Shown here: positions 35,968 through 47,356 of the stretch, in pieces
Position numbering within the stretch: the stretch's first letter is position 1
Layout of the letters: every line of letters starts with the position of its first letter
Source of the DNA: Geosiphon pyriformis
Lineage: Eukaryota > Glomeromycota > Glomeromycetes > Archaeosporales > Geosiphonaceae
Direction of reading: 5' to 3'
Assembly: GCA_016748015.1 (NCBI GenBank)
Contig: JAAOMT010000181.1
Coordinates: forward strand, 7,784-71,783
DNA: 64,000 bases
Program-made: the position numbers and the translations under genes
Notes under the pieces: generated by a model
What the model was told of the DNA's origin: nothing
The model's input: the letters and a program-made list of their open reading frames with translations, nothing else
Databases searched by the model: none

Positions 35968-36160
35968 TTTTTTTTTATTAATATTTTAATAAGTAAAATC
36001 CAACTACTATCTAGTATATAAAACCAAATTAAGTGATTCAAACTAAATGTAACTCATGTTTTTACTATATGTGACCAGTCATTTGGACTGGTCAAAACAA
36101 TACTAAACACCTATATTAATACATACATTATCATTTAAATCAGAAAAAAAAGAACATAAT
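35968..36160 (-). mobile_element. Decayed LINE 3' end
   Basis: The segment around AAGTAAAATCCAACTACT and TATGTGACCAGTCATTTGG aligns with the cleaner minus-strand LINE tail at 53649-53962 (AAGTAAGATCCAAACACAGC; CATGACTAGCCACTCGGGC). Most of the differences are C>T and G>A. A T-rich run precedes it on the plus strand, as expected for a minus-strand poly(A). Confidence 0.65.
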
Positions 36161-36943
36161 TTGTGATTATTAAAACAATCCACAAAAAACTTTATAATAC
36201 CAAATAAATGAATTATCTTATTTAATAATATAGACTCATATTACAAGACAAACCTGATACTAAACCAGTATCTTTGACCAATTTAGTTTTTTCTATATTT
36301 ACTCTATATTTAAATCTTATAAGTCACGTTTTAGTATAATGTAATTCTATTAAATATTTTATATATTTAATAATAATAAAAGCAGTTTTTTCTTTTTTCT
36401 TAAAAACCATAATAGTCTCAACTAATTAGTTTTTTAGCATAAATTTTTTGCAAATTACTATATACAGATTTATATTCGATAAATACATAAAAAATGTTTA
36501 TAAAACAATAAAAAAAAATGGATTATAAACATTAGTCAATGAAATTTATTATTTAAAAACTTTCATTAAAATTTTTTCTTAAATATTATAATTTTTAGCA
36601 CAAATAAAAACATGATTTGGTAATTTTACTTTACTATACAACAAACACAGCACATTTAAATATGCTTTGTTATACAATTTTTTTTAATTACTATTAACAG
36701 TTATTTATATACAGTCTTTATTAAGTATATATACAGATTAACAAACTTTTTACTAGTAAATTCTGAGAGTATATGAAAATTAAAATACCAAATCTTAATA
36801 GTAATCAACCAATTTATCTTTTTTATTAGTACATTCAAAACTACATCATAACTAGAACCAGTTTATATTTAATAATTTAATAAAATAATAAGTAATAATT
36901 TAAAATAATAATATATATTAATTAATAATAAAATTATAAAAAT

Positions 36944-37090
36944 ATATTTTTTTATTAATATTTAATAAATATGATACAATTATTATCTAGAAATTAAGAA
37001 CAAACTAAGTATTCCAATGCTAAATATAGTTCATATGTTTTTTACATATAACCAATTACATAAATCAGTTCAGACTATACTATATTAATA
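36944..37090 (-). mobile_element. Decayed LINE 3' end
   Basis: A third copy of the same tail: a poly-T-like run, then TATGATACAATTATTATCTAG and a segment with ACATATAACCAATTACATAAA. It is even more A/T-converted than the copy at 35968. The exact ends are uncertain. Confidence 0.55.
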
Positions 37091-37230
37091 TTTTAAAAAA
37101 AACTTACCCAAAGAAAACATTTTTTGAACAATTTTAAACAATATAGTATTATTATTAACTAATCTAACCAGCTATTTAACTGTTGTTATTAGTAGAATTT
37201 TAGCTATTAGTTAACATAAAATTACTTTTA

Positions 37231-37404
37231 TAATTCCTATTATTAATTAGCATATATTATTATTATTTTATTTATTATTTATTATTTAATCAAATTATCA
37301 AATATCATTATTCAATTAATAACTCAATTTGTATAATAAAAATTAAAATAATTAGATTACACAATACTCCAAACCATTTAACATACAAAAATTTGCTAAA
37401 ATAT
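37231..37404. repeat. Repeat R, copy B, left part
   Basis: Matches window positions 1 to about 180 (landmarks ATTATTTAATCAA, ATTACACAATAC, CAAAAATTTGCTAAAAT). The right part continues at 47033 after the inserted Gypsy element. ATAT (37401-37404) and ATGT (47033-47036) are the probable 4-bp target duplication of that element, differing by one transition. Confidence 0.75.
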
Positions 37405-38273
37405 TATTACAGATAATTATTTAGGGTCTCAAAGCAAATAATAAACCCATAACTTGGTGCTTAATTGATGACATTAGTAATGTCTAAAGGTGTTTTAATC
37501 GGAAGGTTTTGATTGGAGTTTTTTGTATAATGGATAGAGATTCCTGTGTTATTTTTTCTGTAGCTTCCTGGAATCACAATTCCATCAATTTTTTTCTCAG
37601 TTTGGTGGCCAGCAATCTTCTAGTAAGCAATCCATAATTCTTACATGTTCTACTCACTTACAAGAGTCTTTTACCAGGCAATCTTTGACATTAATACTTA
37701 GCACTTTAATCCTCAATCAATTAGTATACCCAATAAAATAAAGACAAAAAAATAAAAAATAAAGACAATAAGCCAAGGCAATGTAAGTTAGTATTTCATC
37801 AATAGCCATGATTAAGGGCTATTGTTCCTGCATGTTTTAAGTATCAATTACTATCACCATTTAGGGTTGATAGCAAACAACTGGATTTGAGATACTGAAT
37901 AAGTATATTTATTGATATTTTGGAATGCTATGGTTTCTAATTAGGGAATGGTAACTAAAGAATTTCTTTTTCTTTCTCTCTCCCTTCTGCCTTTAATGCT
38001 ACTGCTATATATATGTATTTTCTAGTTTTACAGGATTGCTTTGGATTGTCTGTTCTTGCTAGCTATCACTTCATTTTTTTTATGTTATAACTAATTATCC
38101 TATGTTATAACACATTATCTGATATTATTATACATTATTCTATGTTATCCCATGTTATAACACATTATCCTATGTTATTATGTGCTATTCTGTGTCCTTT
38201 TACATTTCATCACGTTTTTTTCAGGTCATGTTTTTTCTTTTTTCTTTGATAGGCTTTCTTTTTTCAAGTAACA
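37405..38273 (-). repeat. 3' LTR of Gypsy element 2 (869 bp)
   Basis: Starts TATTAC (ancestrally TGTTAC) and ends CAAGTAACA. It aligns end to end with 46092-47032. In the first roughly 290 aligned bases I count 37 differences, 36 of them transitions. An array of units like TATGTTATAACACATTATCC lies at 38085-38205. Confidence 0.9.
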
Positions 38274-38650
38274 TTATCTCTTTCTTTTTTAATATTGAGC
38301 TCCTGCGAAATTGGTTATGTCTGTTGATAGAACTTTATTTGTGTAATGTTTGATGGTTATGTTGACTATGGCTTTTTGTAGATCTTCGAACTGTTGATTG
38401 GTCATTTGTTCTATGTTGTTGACTGTTATATTTTTCAAAGATCTATCTAATTGTACATTTGGACAATGTCGAAAAGTAACATATAATTGACATGTTGTCT
38501 TATAGTGTAGTGTCAGGTTGTTTCTTCCTATGAATTCTTCTACTTGTCACATTGCTTCTTTGTTAAAAGTTTTCTGGTTGTAGTCTCTGTATGGGTTTTC
38601 TAAGTCTAGTTGTTCTCCAATTTTGTAAAACCAATATATTGGAGGGAGTC
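38274..38650 (-). pseudogene. Uncharacterised ORF downstream of integrase (element 2)
   Basis: Minus-strand reading gives KNITVNNIE, then QQFEDLQKAIVNITIKHY, ending near the polypurine tract. These blocks match the ORF at 7000-7536 in element 3, which has a different LTR. No known domain recognised. See the finding on this ORF. Confidence 0.55.
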
Positions 38651-39408
38651 TTTTTTTCTATTTCTGGGCATTATCTGGTGTCCACTGATGTCAATCTTTG
38701 TGTTTGATAAATTTTTAAATGATTTCCATGTGCTGTCTTTTTCAGAATTCTGTTTTCTAATTGTAATTTGTAAGATCTGTTTCCTAAAATTTCATGTATG
38801 TGAAATGGTCTATCTTATTTTGAATTAAACTTTCTATTCCACTGTTTTTCCACTTTGGTATAATGTAACAGTACTTTGTTTCCAATCCAGAATTCGACTG
38901 GTTTATCTGGTAGTTGGTTATTATGCCTTTTTTTTTGTTTTTTTTGTGATTTTTAAATGTTATCAGCTGCTCTTTACTGTTTGTTTTCTAGTGTTTCTAT
39001 TACATCATATGTTCTTTTCAGCAATGTTTCTTGGAAATTGTCTTTTGTTATTGGTTTTATTGGATATATATTGATCACTATCTTAACTGATAGTGTTGCT
39101 GTTCTATTGTATACTAATTTAAATAGTGTTGCTTGTGTAGTATCTTGCTTCATCATCCGATAAGCAAATAGTATTGATGATATAAATAAGTCCTATTTGT
39201 TCTGGTTTTCTTGGCTGATCTTGGCTATCACTTTACACAATGTTCTATTGAATCTTTTGACTAATCCATTGGTTTGTGGGTAATATGGTGATGATAATAG
39301 TTTCTTCATTCTGAATCTTTGACTCAGTTCTGTTAATGTTTTATTCACAAAGTGAGTTCCTTGGTTGAATAATAATTATTTTGGACATCCATGTTGACAA
39401 ATCAGATC

Positions 39409-39960
39409 TTAATGGACAAATTTGGCAACAAATTCTGCATCTGCTCTTTGAATTGCTTTTGCTTCTGGCCATTTAGTGAGATAATCTATGGCTACAGTAA
39501 TGTATTTGTTCTCTCTACTAGTTATTGTTAATAGTCTAACTAAGTCAATTCCAATTTGCTTGAATGGTTGTCCTACTTTGATTGGTCTTAATGGCTTGCT
39601 AGGTTTTGTTCTTCTTCTTTTCTGACAAGCATTACAATTTTGCACATATTGGATGATGTCTGGGTACATGGATGGCCAATAGTATCTATTTCTGGTTCTT
39701 TCTATGGTTGCTTCTTTGTGAAAATGTCCTGCTGTTGGATCGGAGTGCATGTTGAATAATATTGTTTCTTTCTCTGGTTTCATGATTACTCTGGTTGGTT
39801 GATCTGAATTCTTTCTGTTTTTCTGATAAAGTATATTTTGGTAAGTAATAAAATATTTGGACTGTTGTTTGATATGGTTTTGTTCCTTTTGAGATAATTT
39901 CTCCTTGAACTGTTGGGTATTTATAAAATGTTGAAATTGTTGATATTTTTGTTTATTCAT
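39409..39960 (-). pseudogene. Gypsy integrase (element 2)
   Basis: About 183 open codons. The zinc-binding domain shows GHFHKEATIERTRNRYYWP and CNACQKRR. The catalytic core starts with FKQIGIDLV (first Asp kept) and AIDYLTKWPEAKAIQ. The rest of the core and the third acidic residue lie in broken frame downstream (39163-39400). Integrase inserts element cDNA into the chromosome. Not functional as it stands because of stops. Confidence 0.85.
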
Positions 39961-40089
39961 CTTTTGTTATATTTTTGGGTTGAAATGTCCTTAAATTTGT
40001 CTTATTTGTGATAAACTGTCAGCATTTCCATTTTCTTTTTCTTTTTTGTAGTGTATAGTATATTTAAATAGTGAAAGTTCTATTTTCCA

Positions 40090-40392
40090 TTAAGTGTAAT
40101 GATCATCTCCAAATTCTTGCTTCTGGATTGAAGTCAATCCTTTATGATCAGTGTATATGTCAAACTTCTGGCTTAAGTATTTTTTCCATTTCATAACTGC
40201 CCAATAGATTGCTAAGTGTTCTAATGCTTGTGTTCTATAGTTCTTTTCAGCTGGACTTAAACTTTGGCTGGTATATGCTACTGGATGTTCTCTTCCATCT
40301 GGTTTTTTCTGCAATAGTACTACTTCCAATGCTTGGCCTGATGCATCAGTGGTGATAATGAATGGTTTATTGTGATCTGGATACATCAACAC
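40090..40392 (-). pseudogene. Gypsy RNase H domain (element 2)
   Basis: About 100 codons with the catalytic carboxylates visible: TDASGQALEVVLLQ, the Glu in ALEHLAIYWAVMKWKKYL, and TDHKGLTSI. It directly follows the reverse transcriptase pieces (40450-41253) and belongs to the same polyprotein. Confidence 0.85.
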
Positions 40393-40449
40393 TGGAGCTT
40401 AAATAAGCTTTCTTCTTAATATGTTAAAAGCTTCTTGCTGGTTTTTTGT

Positions 40450-41253
40450 CTATTTATATTTAATGTTTTTTGATTGGAGCTGGTGTAATAGCTGGGCCAG
40501 TTTAGAAAAATCTTTGATAAAGTGGTAATAGTATCTGGCAAATCCCAAGAATGCTCTTAGTTCTGTTAAATTAGTTGGTACTGAAAAGTTCTTAACTATC
40601 TCAATCTTGTCTGGATCTGTTTTGATACTGTCTTTGTTTATAATATGTCCCAAAAACTTGAGTTCAGTTTTTTCAAAGAAACACTTGGTTGCATTTAATT
40701 TTAATCCAGCTTTTCTTAGTCTTTTAAACACTTGTTGAAGATGATGCAAATGATTGTCAAATGTCTTGAAGAACACATTTGTGTTATCTAAGTAAACAAC
40801 TACTGATTTCTATAGTAGTCTGGTGTAAATGATTTTCATTAGTCATTGGAAGATGACTGGTGCATTCATCAAACCAAATGGTATTACTTCAAATTTGAAA
40901 TTCTTTTCTCATATTGTAAAAGCCATTTTCTCTTTATCTTCTGGTTTTATGGCTACTTGCCAGTAACCATTGTTTAAGTCCAAAGTTGAGAACCATTTCT
41001 TTTCTCCAAAAGCATTAAACAATTTTTGGATCTTTGGAGTCAGGTAACTATTTCTTTTTGTTACTCTATTCAGTTTTTTGTAATTCACACAAAAGTGGAT
41101 TTTCCCATTTTTCTTATGGACTAGTACTACTGGTAATGACCATGGGCTCATTGATGGCTGAATTAGCCTATTGTTAAGCATCTGATTGATTTCTTGATGA
41201 ATGATTTCATGGCTGGTTGGTGGTACTCTGTATGCTTGTTGTTTTATTGGCAT
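40450..41253 (-). pseudogene. Gypsy reverse transcriptase (element 2)
   Basis: Two open pieces (41253-40909 and 40776-40450) joined by broken sequence. The palm/fingers blocks SPWSLPVVLVHKKNGKIHFC, KKWFSTLDLNNGYWQVAI and FLGHIINKDSI are clear. The polymerase box in the gap reads YLDN (40794-40783), where an active enzyme needs YxDD; Asp to Asn is a single G>A change. The copy is therefore catalytically dead at this position as well. Confidence 0.9.
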
Positions 41254-41271
41254 TACATCTCCAGTCTTGAT

Positions 41272-43318
41272 CTAATGCTGGATGATGTCAGTATGGCCAA
41301 ATTCATTTTTGCTGGCAAAAATGTCATTAAAATTGTTGAGTAACATCTTAAGCTGCATATGTTGAAGTGGGTCTAAGTTTCCTATGTTCATTTGTTCTAA
41401 TTGTTCTGATTGGAGCAGATAATATTTGTTCCATCCATAAATTGTTTGTGATGTGATATCTCCATATTTGCAAAGCTGTGGGAAATCTGGAATGGGGTTT
41501 GGTGTCTGTTCTTTAACTTCAGTACTTAAATACCTGATGGTGGTTCTTTTTGGTATTTCTATGATGTTTTCTGTTGTGTTGTAGATGAAAATTTTGATAT
41601 GTTTCTTGTTTTTGGCTGGTATGTAAAGATTGATAAGTCCAATTTCTTCTGATTTGCAAATGGTTGGTTCCACTTCAAAAATTTGTGCCTGATCTTTCAT
41701 TTTTCTTTCTATGGTTAACATGTACTGGTCATATAATAAAATGGAAATTAATTGACAGGTGAATATAATTTCTCTCTTGTCAATAACCTCTTCTTCTGCC
41801 ATATTGACTAGTACATCTATTCTACTTATTGATCCGAATCTTTGTATCTCTCTAGCTGTAATTCCTAATTTTTCTCTGTTTCCCATTGATACTAATTGAG
41901 CTATTTTAACCAGAGGCAGGAATATTGCTTGTGCTATTTTTTTGTTTAGTTCTATCATATAGGTCTTTTTTGAGTTATTTTGTAGCATAGCAATGATATT
42001 TCTCACATATTCAGCATCAATTATTCCTCCTCTAATGCTGATTTTTTTTTCACTAAGCTACTTCTAGATGCTAATTGAATCATTATTGTTCTAGAGATTT
42101 CCAGTGCAACTTTGAGATCAATGCAGATGTGTGAATGTGGTTTCAATTTGATGGCATTTTTTCTCAGATATCTCAAATCAAATCTTACATCAGTATCATG
42201 TGTGCATTCTGGCATAATACTTTCATCATTGTCACTGAACCATCTGAATTCCTGCTTCTTGGAGAGATTAGAAAGTGCAATGTACTGTTTGGAGTCTAAA
42301 TCTGAGTTTAAATTGCCATTGTTATTGCTGTTGTTATTTTGAACGGAGCTGGAACCATTGTTGTCATTATTATTTGGATTTAAATTGGAATTAAAAGTTG
42401 AATCCAATTCTGATGTACAGCTGCTGATTGGTTTTTCCTCTTCTGGGATCGTGTAAATCCTGCATGGTGTTAGATTGTAAATGAGGTCACACTTATTACA
42501 ATACTAAAAGTCACATGGGATCAAACAGTGGTCATATAATCAGATGTTTATTTCTTCCAAGCACTGTTTTTGTTCCTTTCAAGTGGGTGCTAAATTTTGG
42601 TAATGTTTATGAAATTTCTCTGGGCCTGTCTCAATATCTAAAAAAACATTGGGAATAAGAACAACTTCAACTGGTTTAGAAAAATTGTTTTTTATTTCTA
42701 AGATCTTACTGGGCAAAGCGTCTTTTATCTTGGTATTAGCCATTCTCCAGATTTTGCTTTCATCGTGTGAGTAACTGTCCAGGCAAGAGATCACTTGATG
42801 CCAGGCTGCAGTTATTGGAATTCCTCGACTTACCCAGTTATTAATGAGAATTGTGTATTGACATGATGCGTTGCAGGTTTTTCTTTGACCAGAAATGTTG
42901 TTCCATATTCCTTTGTTGAGCAGTTGTTTGCCACAAGCAAGACATGGTTCATTGTTTCACTTGTCTTAGTATTTTGAGTAACCATAGCATTTACGGTAGC
43001 ATAGTTTGCAATAGTAATGGGTTTGTGTCCAATAGTCTTTGTCGGGTGCAATTCAAGCTCCCATGGAGGACAACTTTTTCCTGTAGTCTTTGCACTGGAA
43101 TGGGATATAGGGTGGTTCTGGTCTGGTGTCAGTTGAATAAGAACTTCTCCAACCACTGGTAATTTCATTGGTGATATCTTCTTGTGGCTCGTTTTCTTCT
43201 TTTCTTTTCCTTTTGTTGTCCCAAGACAGTATTGGCAATAATTCATTGTAATTAATGTCAACCCACGAAACTTAATAGGCTTTTCAGATAAGTTTCTTCT
43301 CTTTTTCCTCAAATTCAA
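41272..43318 (-). pseudogene. Linker region between protease and reverse transcriptase (element 2)
   Basis: Open pieces at 43318-42830, 42407-42021 and 42006-41272. They contain Cys-rich and Asn-rich stretches. The last one (RNIIAMLQNNSKKTYMIE onward) leads directly into the reverse transcriptase. A DUTPase- or protease-like fold is conceivable for the segment around FRLRYLRKNAIKLKPHSH-type sequence near 42150, but I cannot establish it. Confidence 0.5.
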
Positions 43319-43888
43319 TTAGTAGTGTGGTTGTAGTGGTCTTGAAGTGTCCACAGATGGCTGGTACTCTAGTATGTTGCCCATTTTGGCTGAGCTGTAG
43401 CTCTTGGTGTTCCAGTTGAGCATGGCATTGGTTTTAGACAGCCAGTCATTACCAATAAAAGCTTGGTACTGAATGGCTTCTATGACTAAAACTTTGATTG
43501 GTACAATGATACCATTGACTTCAATAAGAAAATTGTCAATTTCGCCAATTGGAGTTTTGGTGGTTCTATCAGCAATGATAATTTTGGCACTGGCAGCACA
43601 ATCAACTTGGTGACCTAATTGGTCCATGAGTTGTCATGTGATAATGCTGCCTGCTGAACCACTGTCTAGGATCAGCTTGATGGTCTACCCATCAACCTTG
43701 GCATCAGTGTATATGGCAGTAATGAGTTTTATATCAAGGGCAGCTCTACTAAAGAGAAGAGTTTCAGTTGGTTCCTCAATTTTAAAGAGAAAAATAGCTG
43801 CTAATAATTCATTATTTGTGATGGTGGCTGGAGGTATGTTGTTATTGATTGTTTGGTTCAGAGAGGTTTTTAGGTTGTTGTTGGTCAA
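43319..43888 (-). pseudogene. Aspartic protease (element 2)
   Basis: The frame contains LILDSGSAGSIIT with the catalytic D-S-G intact, followed by a TGA where Arg (CGA) stands in element 1, then QLMDQLGHQVD and the flap-region motif IGNDWLSKTNAMLNW. The change CGA to TGA is another C>T. Confidence 0.8.
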
Positions 43889-44184
43889 AACATCTTCTAA
43901 GACAACCAGAAAACTCAGATAGTTCTAGAAACTCTGATTTTGGTTGTACCTATTTCCCAAATTCCTGGGATATAATCCTAAGGTGTGGTTAGATAAACTG
44001 GGGATCAGTTGATGTACAACTATCGCTGATCTCCAGTTTTGCTAAACAATTTTTGGATTTTGGTTTTCAGATAATGTCTGGATTGGATGGTGTGGTGGGG
44101 TTTGAATTTGTTGTGGCTGATATATTACTTGCAGCTATGGCTGGTAGATAACTAATGCTGGGGTTTGGTATATTGGTTGTTGTG

Positions 44185-45121
44185 CTATTTGAGTATAGTG
44201 TGATTGATAGTAATCTTAATTTGGGTAGTGGTTTGGAGTTTGAAATCTGCAATTGGAGTTTTGATTTTAATTCTCTGATCGTAGATTATTGCTATAACTT
44301 TGGTAGCTAGCTCTGATGTGATCTTGTTTATCACAATTATAGCAACTATGTATCTCTTGCTGTCATGGCTGATTGGATAATGATGATAAAAGACATAACT
44401 GATTTTGGAAATGATTTGTGTTTCCTGAATTATCGCATCATTGTGGAGGCTGATAAATTGCTTGATTGTCAACTAAGTATCCTTCTAGTTTTTGATTAAT
44501 TGAATCACTGAATTGTTTCAATTTAGAATCCAATTCAGATGATCTATTCATCACTAGATTTATGGCTTGGGCATGATTGGTTTTGAGTTCAGCTGTTTCA
44601 AAATCTCTGGCATTTGTAATGGCAGCTTGAAGATCTGTCAGGTGTATTGGATATATGTGTTGGAGAATACTACTGTATAGGCCTTGAATGAATTGATTTA
44701 GGATTTGTGGTGCTATGAAATAATTAGCCTGTATGGCCTAGATTTGGCACAGATTTCTGTGAAAGCATCTTAAGTAAGTAGTGACTGCTTCATTTTCTCT
44801 TTGCTTGATAGTAAAAGTGTTTGCCAAATGATTGATGCTATTATTATTACTAAAGTATCATAAGAATGCAAGTTTGAATGCATTGAAATCTTGGGGTTTG
44901 TTGGCTAGGCTTTGATATCATGAATTGACAGTATCTTGGAGAAAGTAAGGAATTGTTTGAAGGGCTCTTGCATTGTTCCATTTATTTGCTGTGATGGCCT
45001 TTTCAATGTTGTTGAGCCATATTTGGGCATCATCTTCTTTGTCAGTGAACTTTTCAAGTTTCGCTATTGGAGTGTAGGTCATTAGATCCAAATTCAATTG
45101 TTGTGGTTGTGGTTGTTGCAA
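44185..45121 (-). pseudogene. Gag remnant (element 2)
   Basis: Gln-rich start, then YTPIAKLEKFTDKEDDAQIW and the YFLQDTVNS block (45121-44918), matching element 1 Gag. The zinc-knuckle region lies near 44350 in broken frame. Many stops. Confidence 0.75.
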
Positions 45122-45651
45122 CGGCTGTTGGGGTTGTTGAAGTAGTGGTTGAATAGATTGCTGAAGTGGCTGTGGTGTGGTTTCAGTATTAGTACAATTG
45201 GTGGCTGATTGATAATGATTATTGGTGGTAAGTTTCCCTGATTAATTAACTTGGAGTTTAGATTATTCAGAGTTTGCTGGGTTTGAATATTTGGAGTTTC
45301 AATTTCTGGATTTTCTGTGATTGGATTCTGATAAGTAAATTCCTGATCTTTAGCTTCTTCTTCTTCCTCCTCTTTTGGTTCTGTTATTTCCTAGAGACTC
45401 ACATTTCCAAAATCTGGTTAAAGTGACAGTAATCAGAAACCTGATGGCATTGGTGATCATGATTTAAATTTTTTAAAATATTTGCCATATGGTCCTAATA
45501 ACTCTGCTCTTTTTTGTTTACTTTGAAATGGGAATCGTCCAAAGGTTAATGTCACATTTGATGTAAACACGTCTACTGATGATATATTGATAGCACTTCC
45601 TAATGTATAATGATATGATGGATTGATTGGTAATTCAACTCTGGTTTTCTT

Positions 45652-46090
45652 TCAAGTGGGTGGTTGTATCTTTTTGGGTGTTACTGCTAGTATTTGCAAT
45701 CTTTTTTTGCCTTTGTCTGCATAGATAATAAGGAATTGTTGTTGGGTGTACTTTTTAATGGTTTGATTAATTTTCTTGATAATTGGTACAAAACTGTGGT
45801 TTCTTGGTAAGCTGGTATATTGAAATAATTCTGTATAGAAATTTTCTCTTATGGATTTAATGTTAACTGTTCCTCCTAAGCAGTCTGTGATTTTATTGTT
45901 GACGTAAAAGTTGAAGGCTGATTCCACTGGGAAATAGTTGTTGTTTAATTTTAACTGTTGGCTGTACTGTTGAAACAAGAATTTGGCAAATCCTAAATGG
46001 TTTGCTCCTATGATTTCTGATTCTGCCACTTTTGGATGATTGTTGTTGGTACTGGTTTTCTGTAGGATTATACCTTACAGGAAGCACCAA
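45652..46090 (-). pseudogene. Conserved N-terminal ORF (element 2)
   Basis: About 125 codons beginning MAESEIIGANHLGFAKFLFQ immediately inside the 5' LTR and primer site. It is homologous to 3881-4306 of element 1. No domain recognised. The start Met is intact here, so this may be the beginning of the element's first protein. Confidence 0.65.
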
Positions 46091-46091
46091 A

Positions 46092-47032
46092 TATTACAGA
46101 TGATTATTTGAGATCTCAAAGCAAATAACAAATCTATAACTTGGTACTTAATTGATGATATTAGTAATGTCTAAAGGTGTTTTGATCGGAAGGTTTTGAT
46201 TGGAGTTCTTTGTATAATGGACAGAGATTCCCATGTTATTTTTTCCATAGCTTTCTGAAATTGCAATTCTGTCAATTTTTTTCTTAGTGTGGTGGCCAGC
46301 AATTCTCTAGTAAGCAATTTGTAATTCTTACACGTTCTACTTACTCGCAGGAGTCTTTTACCAAGCAATCTTTGATGTCAATACTTAGCACTTTAATTTT
46401 TAATCAATTAGTATACTCAACAAAATAAAAACAAAAAAATAAAAGAGATAAAGAAAATAAAGACAATAAGCCAAGACAATGTAAATTAGTATTCTGTCAA
46501 TAGCCATGATCAAAAGCTATTGTTCTTGTATGTTTTAAGTATCAATTATTATCACCATTTAGGGTTGATAGCAAACAACTAGATTTGAGATGCTGAATAA
46601 ATATATTTATTGATATTTTGGAATGCTATGGTTTCTAATTGGGGAACAGTAACTAAGGAATTTTTTTTTCTTTCTCTCTTCCTTTTGTCTCTAATGCTAC
46701 TGCTATATATATGTATTTTCTAGTTTTACAGGATTGCTTTGAATTGTCTGTTCTTGCTAACTATCACTTTGTTTTTTTTATGTTATAACTAATTATCCTA
46801 TGTTATAACACATTATCTGATGTTATTACACATTATTCTATGTTATCCCATGTTATAACACGTTATTTTACATTATAATATGTTATTCTATGTTATAATG
46901 CATTATCCAATATTATAACACGTTATCTAACATTATTGTGTACTATTTTGTGTCCCTTTACATTTTATTACATTTTTCTTCAGGTCATGTTTTTCTTTCT
47001 TTCTTTGATAGGCTTTTTTTCTTCAAGTAACA
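46092..47032 (-). repeat. 5' LTR of Gypsy element 2 (941 bp)
   Basis: Partner of 37405-38273. It is longer by about 70 bp, mainly because its array of TATGTTATAACA-type units (46785-46950) has more copies. Ends TATTAC...AAGTAACA. Confidence 0.9.
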
Positions 47033-47356
47033 ATGTATAGAAATTTGCCAAAATAATTGATAGTTTACTAAAATAATTAATAGTTTGTAGAAATAATTTG
47101 TAGTTTATTGAAATGTATTTTTAGTTTATTAAAATAATAGCAAAGAGAAAAGTACAAGTACAAAAACTAATACTACAACAAATTAGATAAAAAAAAGAGC
47201 TTCTTTTTTCAAAAAAATGTATCTTAATTAGAATTAATTATCTCTTATACATCTTTACAAAATTAAATAAAATTAAATATTCAAAAACCCAAATCTTTAA
47301 TTATTATACTTGAAATTTCTAAAACCCAACTAATGTTTTTGAAAGTGATTAGCTAC

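Larger units (their letters stand above)
35304..37230. other. AT desert containing old LINE tails
   Basis: No gene. Two minus-strand LINE 3' ends can be recognised (35968-36160 and 36944-37090). The rest is A/T-rich without other structure that I can support. Confidence 0.6.
37405..47032 (-). mobile_element. Full-length but degenerate Gypsy retrotransposon (element 2)
   Basis: LTRs at 37405-38273 and 46092-47032 flank the order, on the minus strand, N-terminal ORF, Gag, protease, reverse transcriptase, RNase H, integrase and a downstream ORF. This is the Ty3/Gypsy order with integrase last. The polypurine tract AAAAAAGAAAGAGATAA lies directly next to the 3' LTR (38274-38290), and a primer-binding-like TTTGGTGCTTCC lies next to the 5' LTR. 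The coding region is split by many stops. The element is inserted in copy B of repeat R. Confidence 0.92.

Noticed and set aside
38085-38205. CRISPR-like array in the LTR
   Set aside because: Units are adjacent and near-palindromic, with no unique spacers, and they sit inside an LTR of a eukaryotic retrotransposon.
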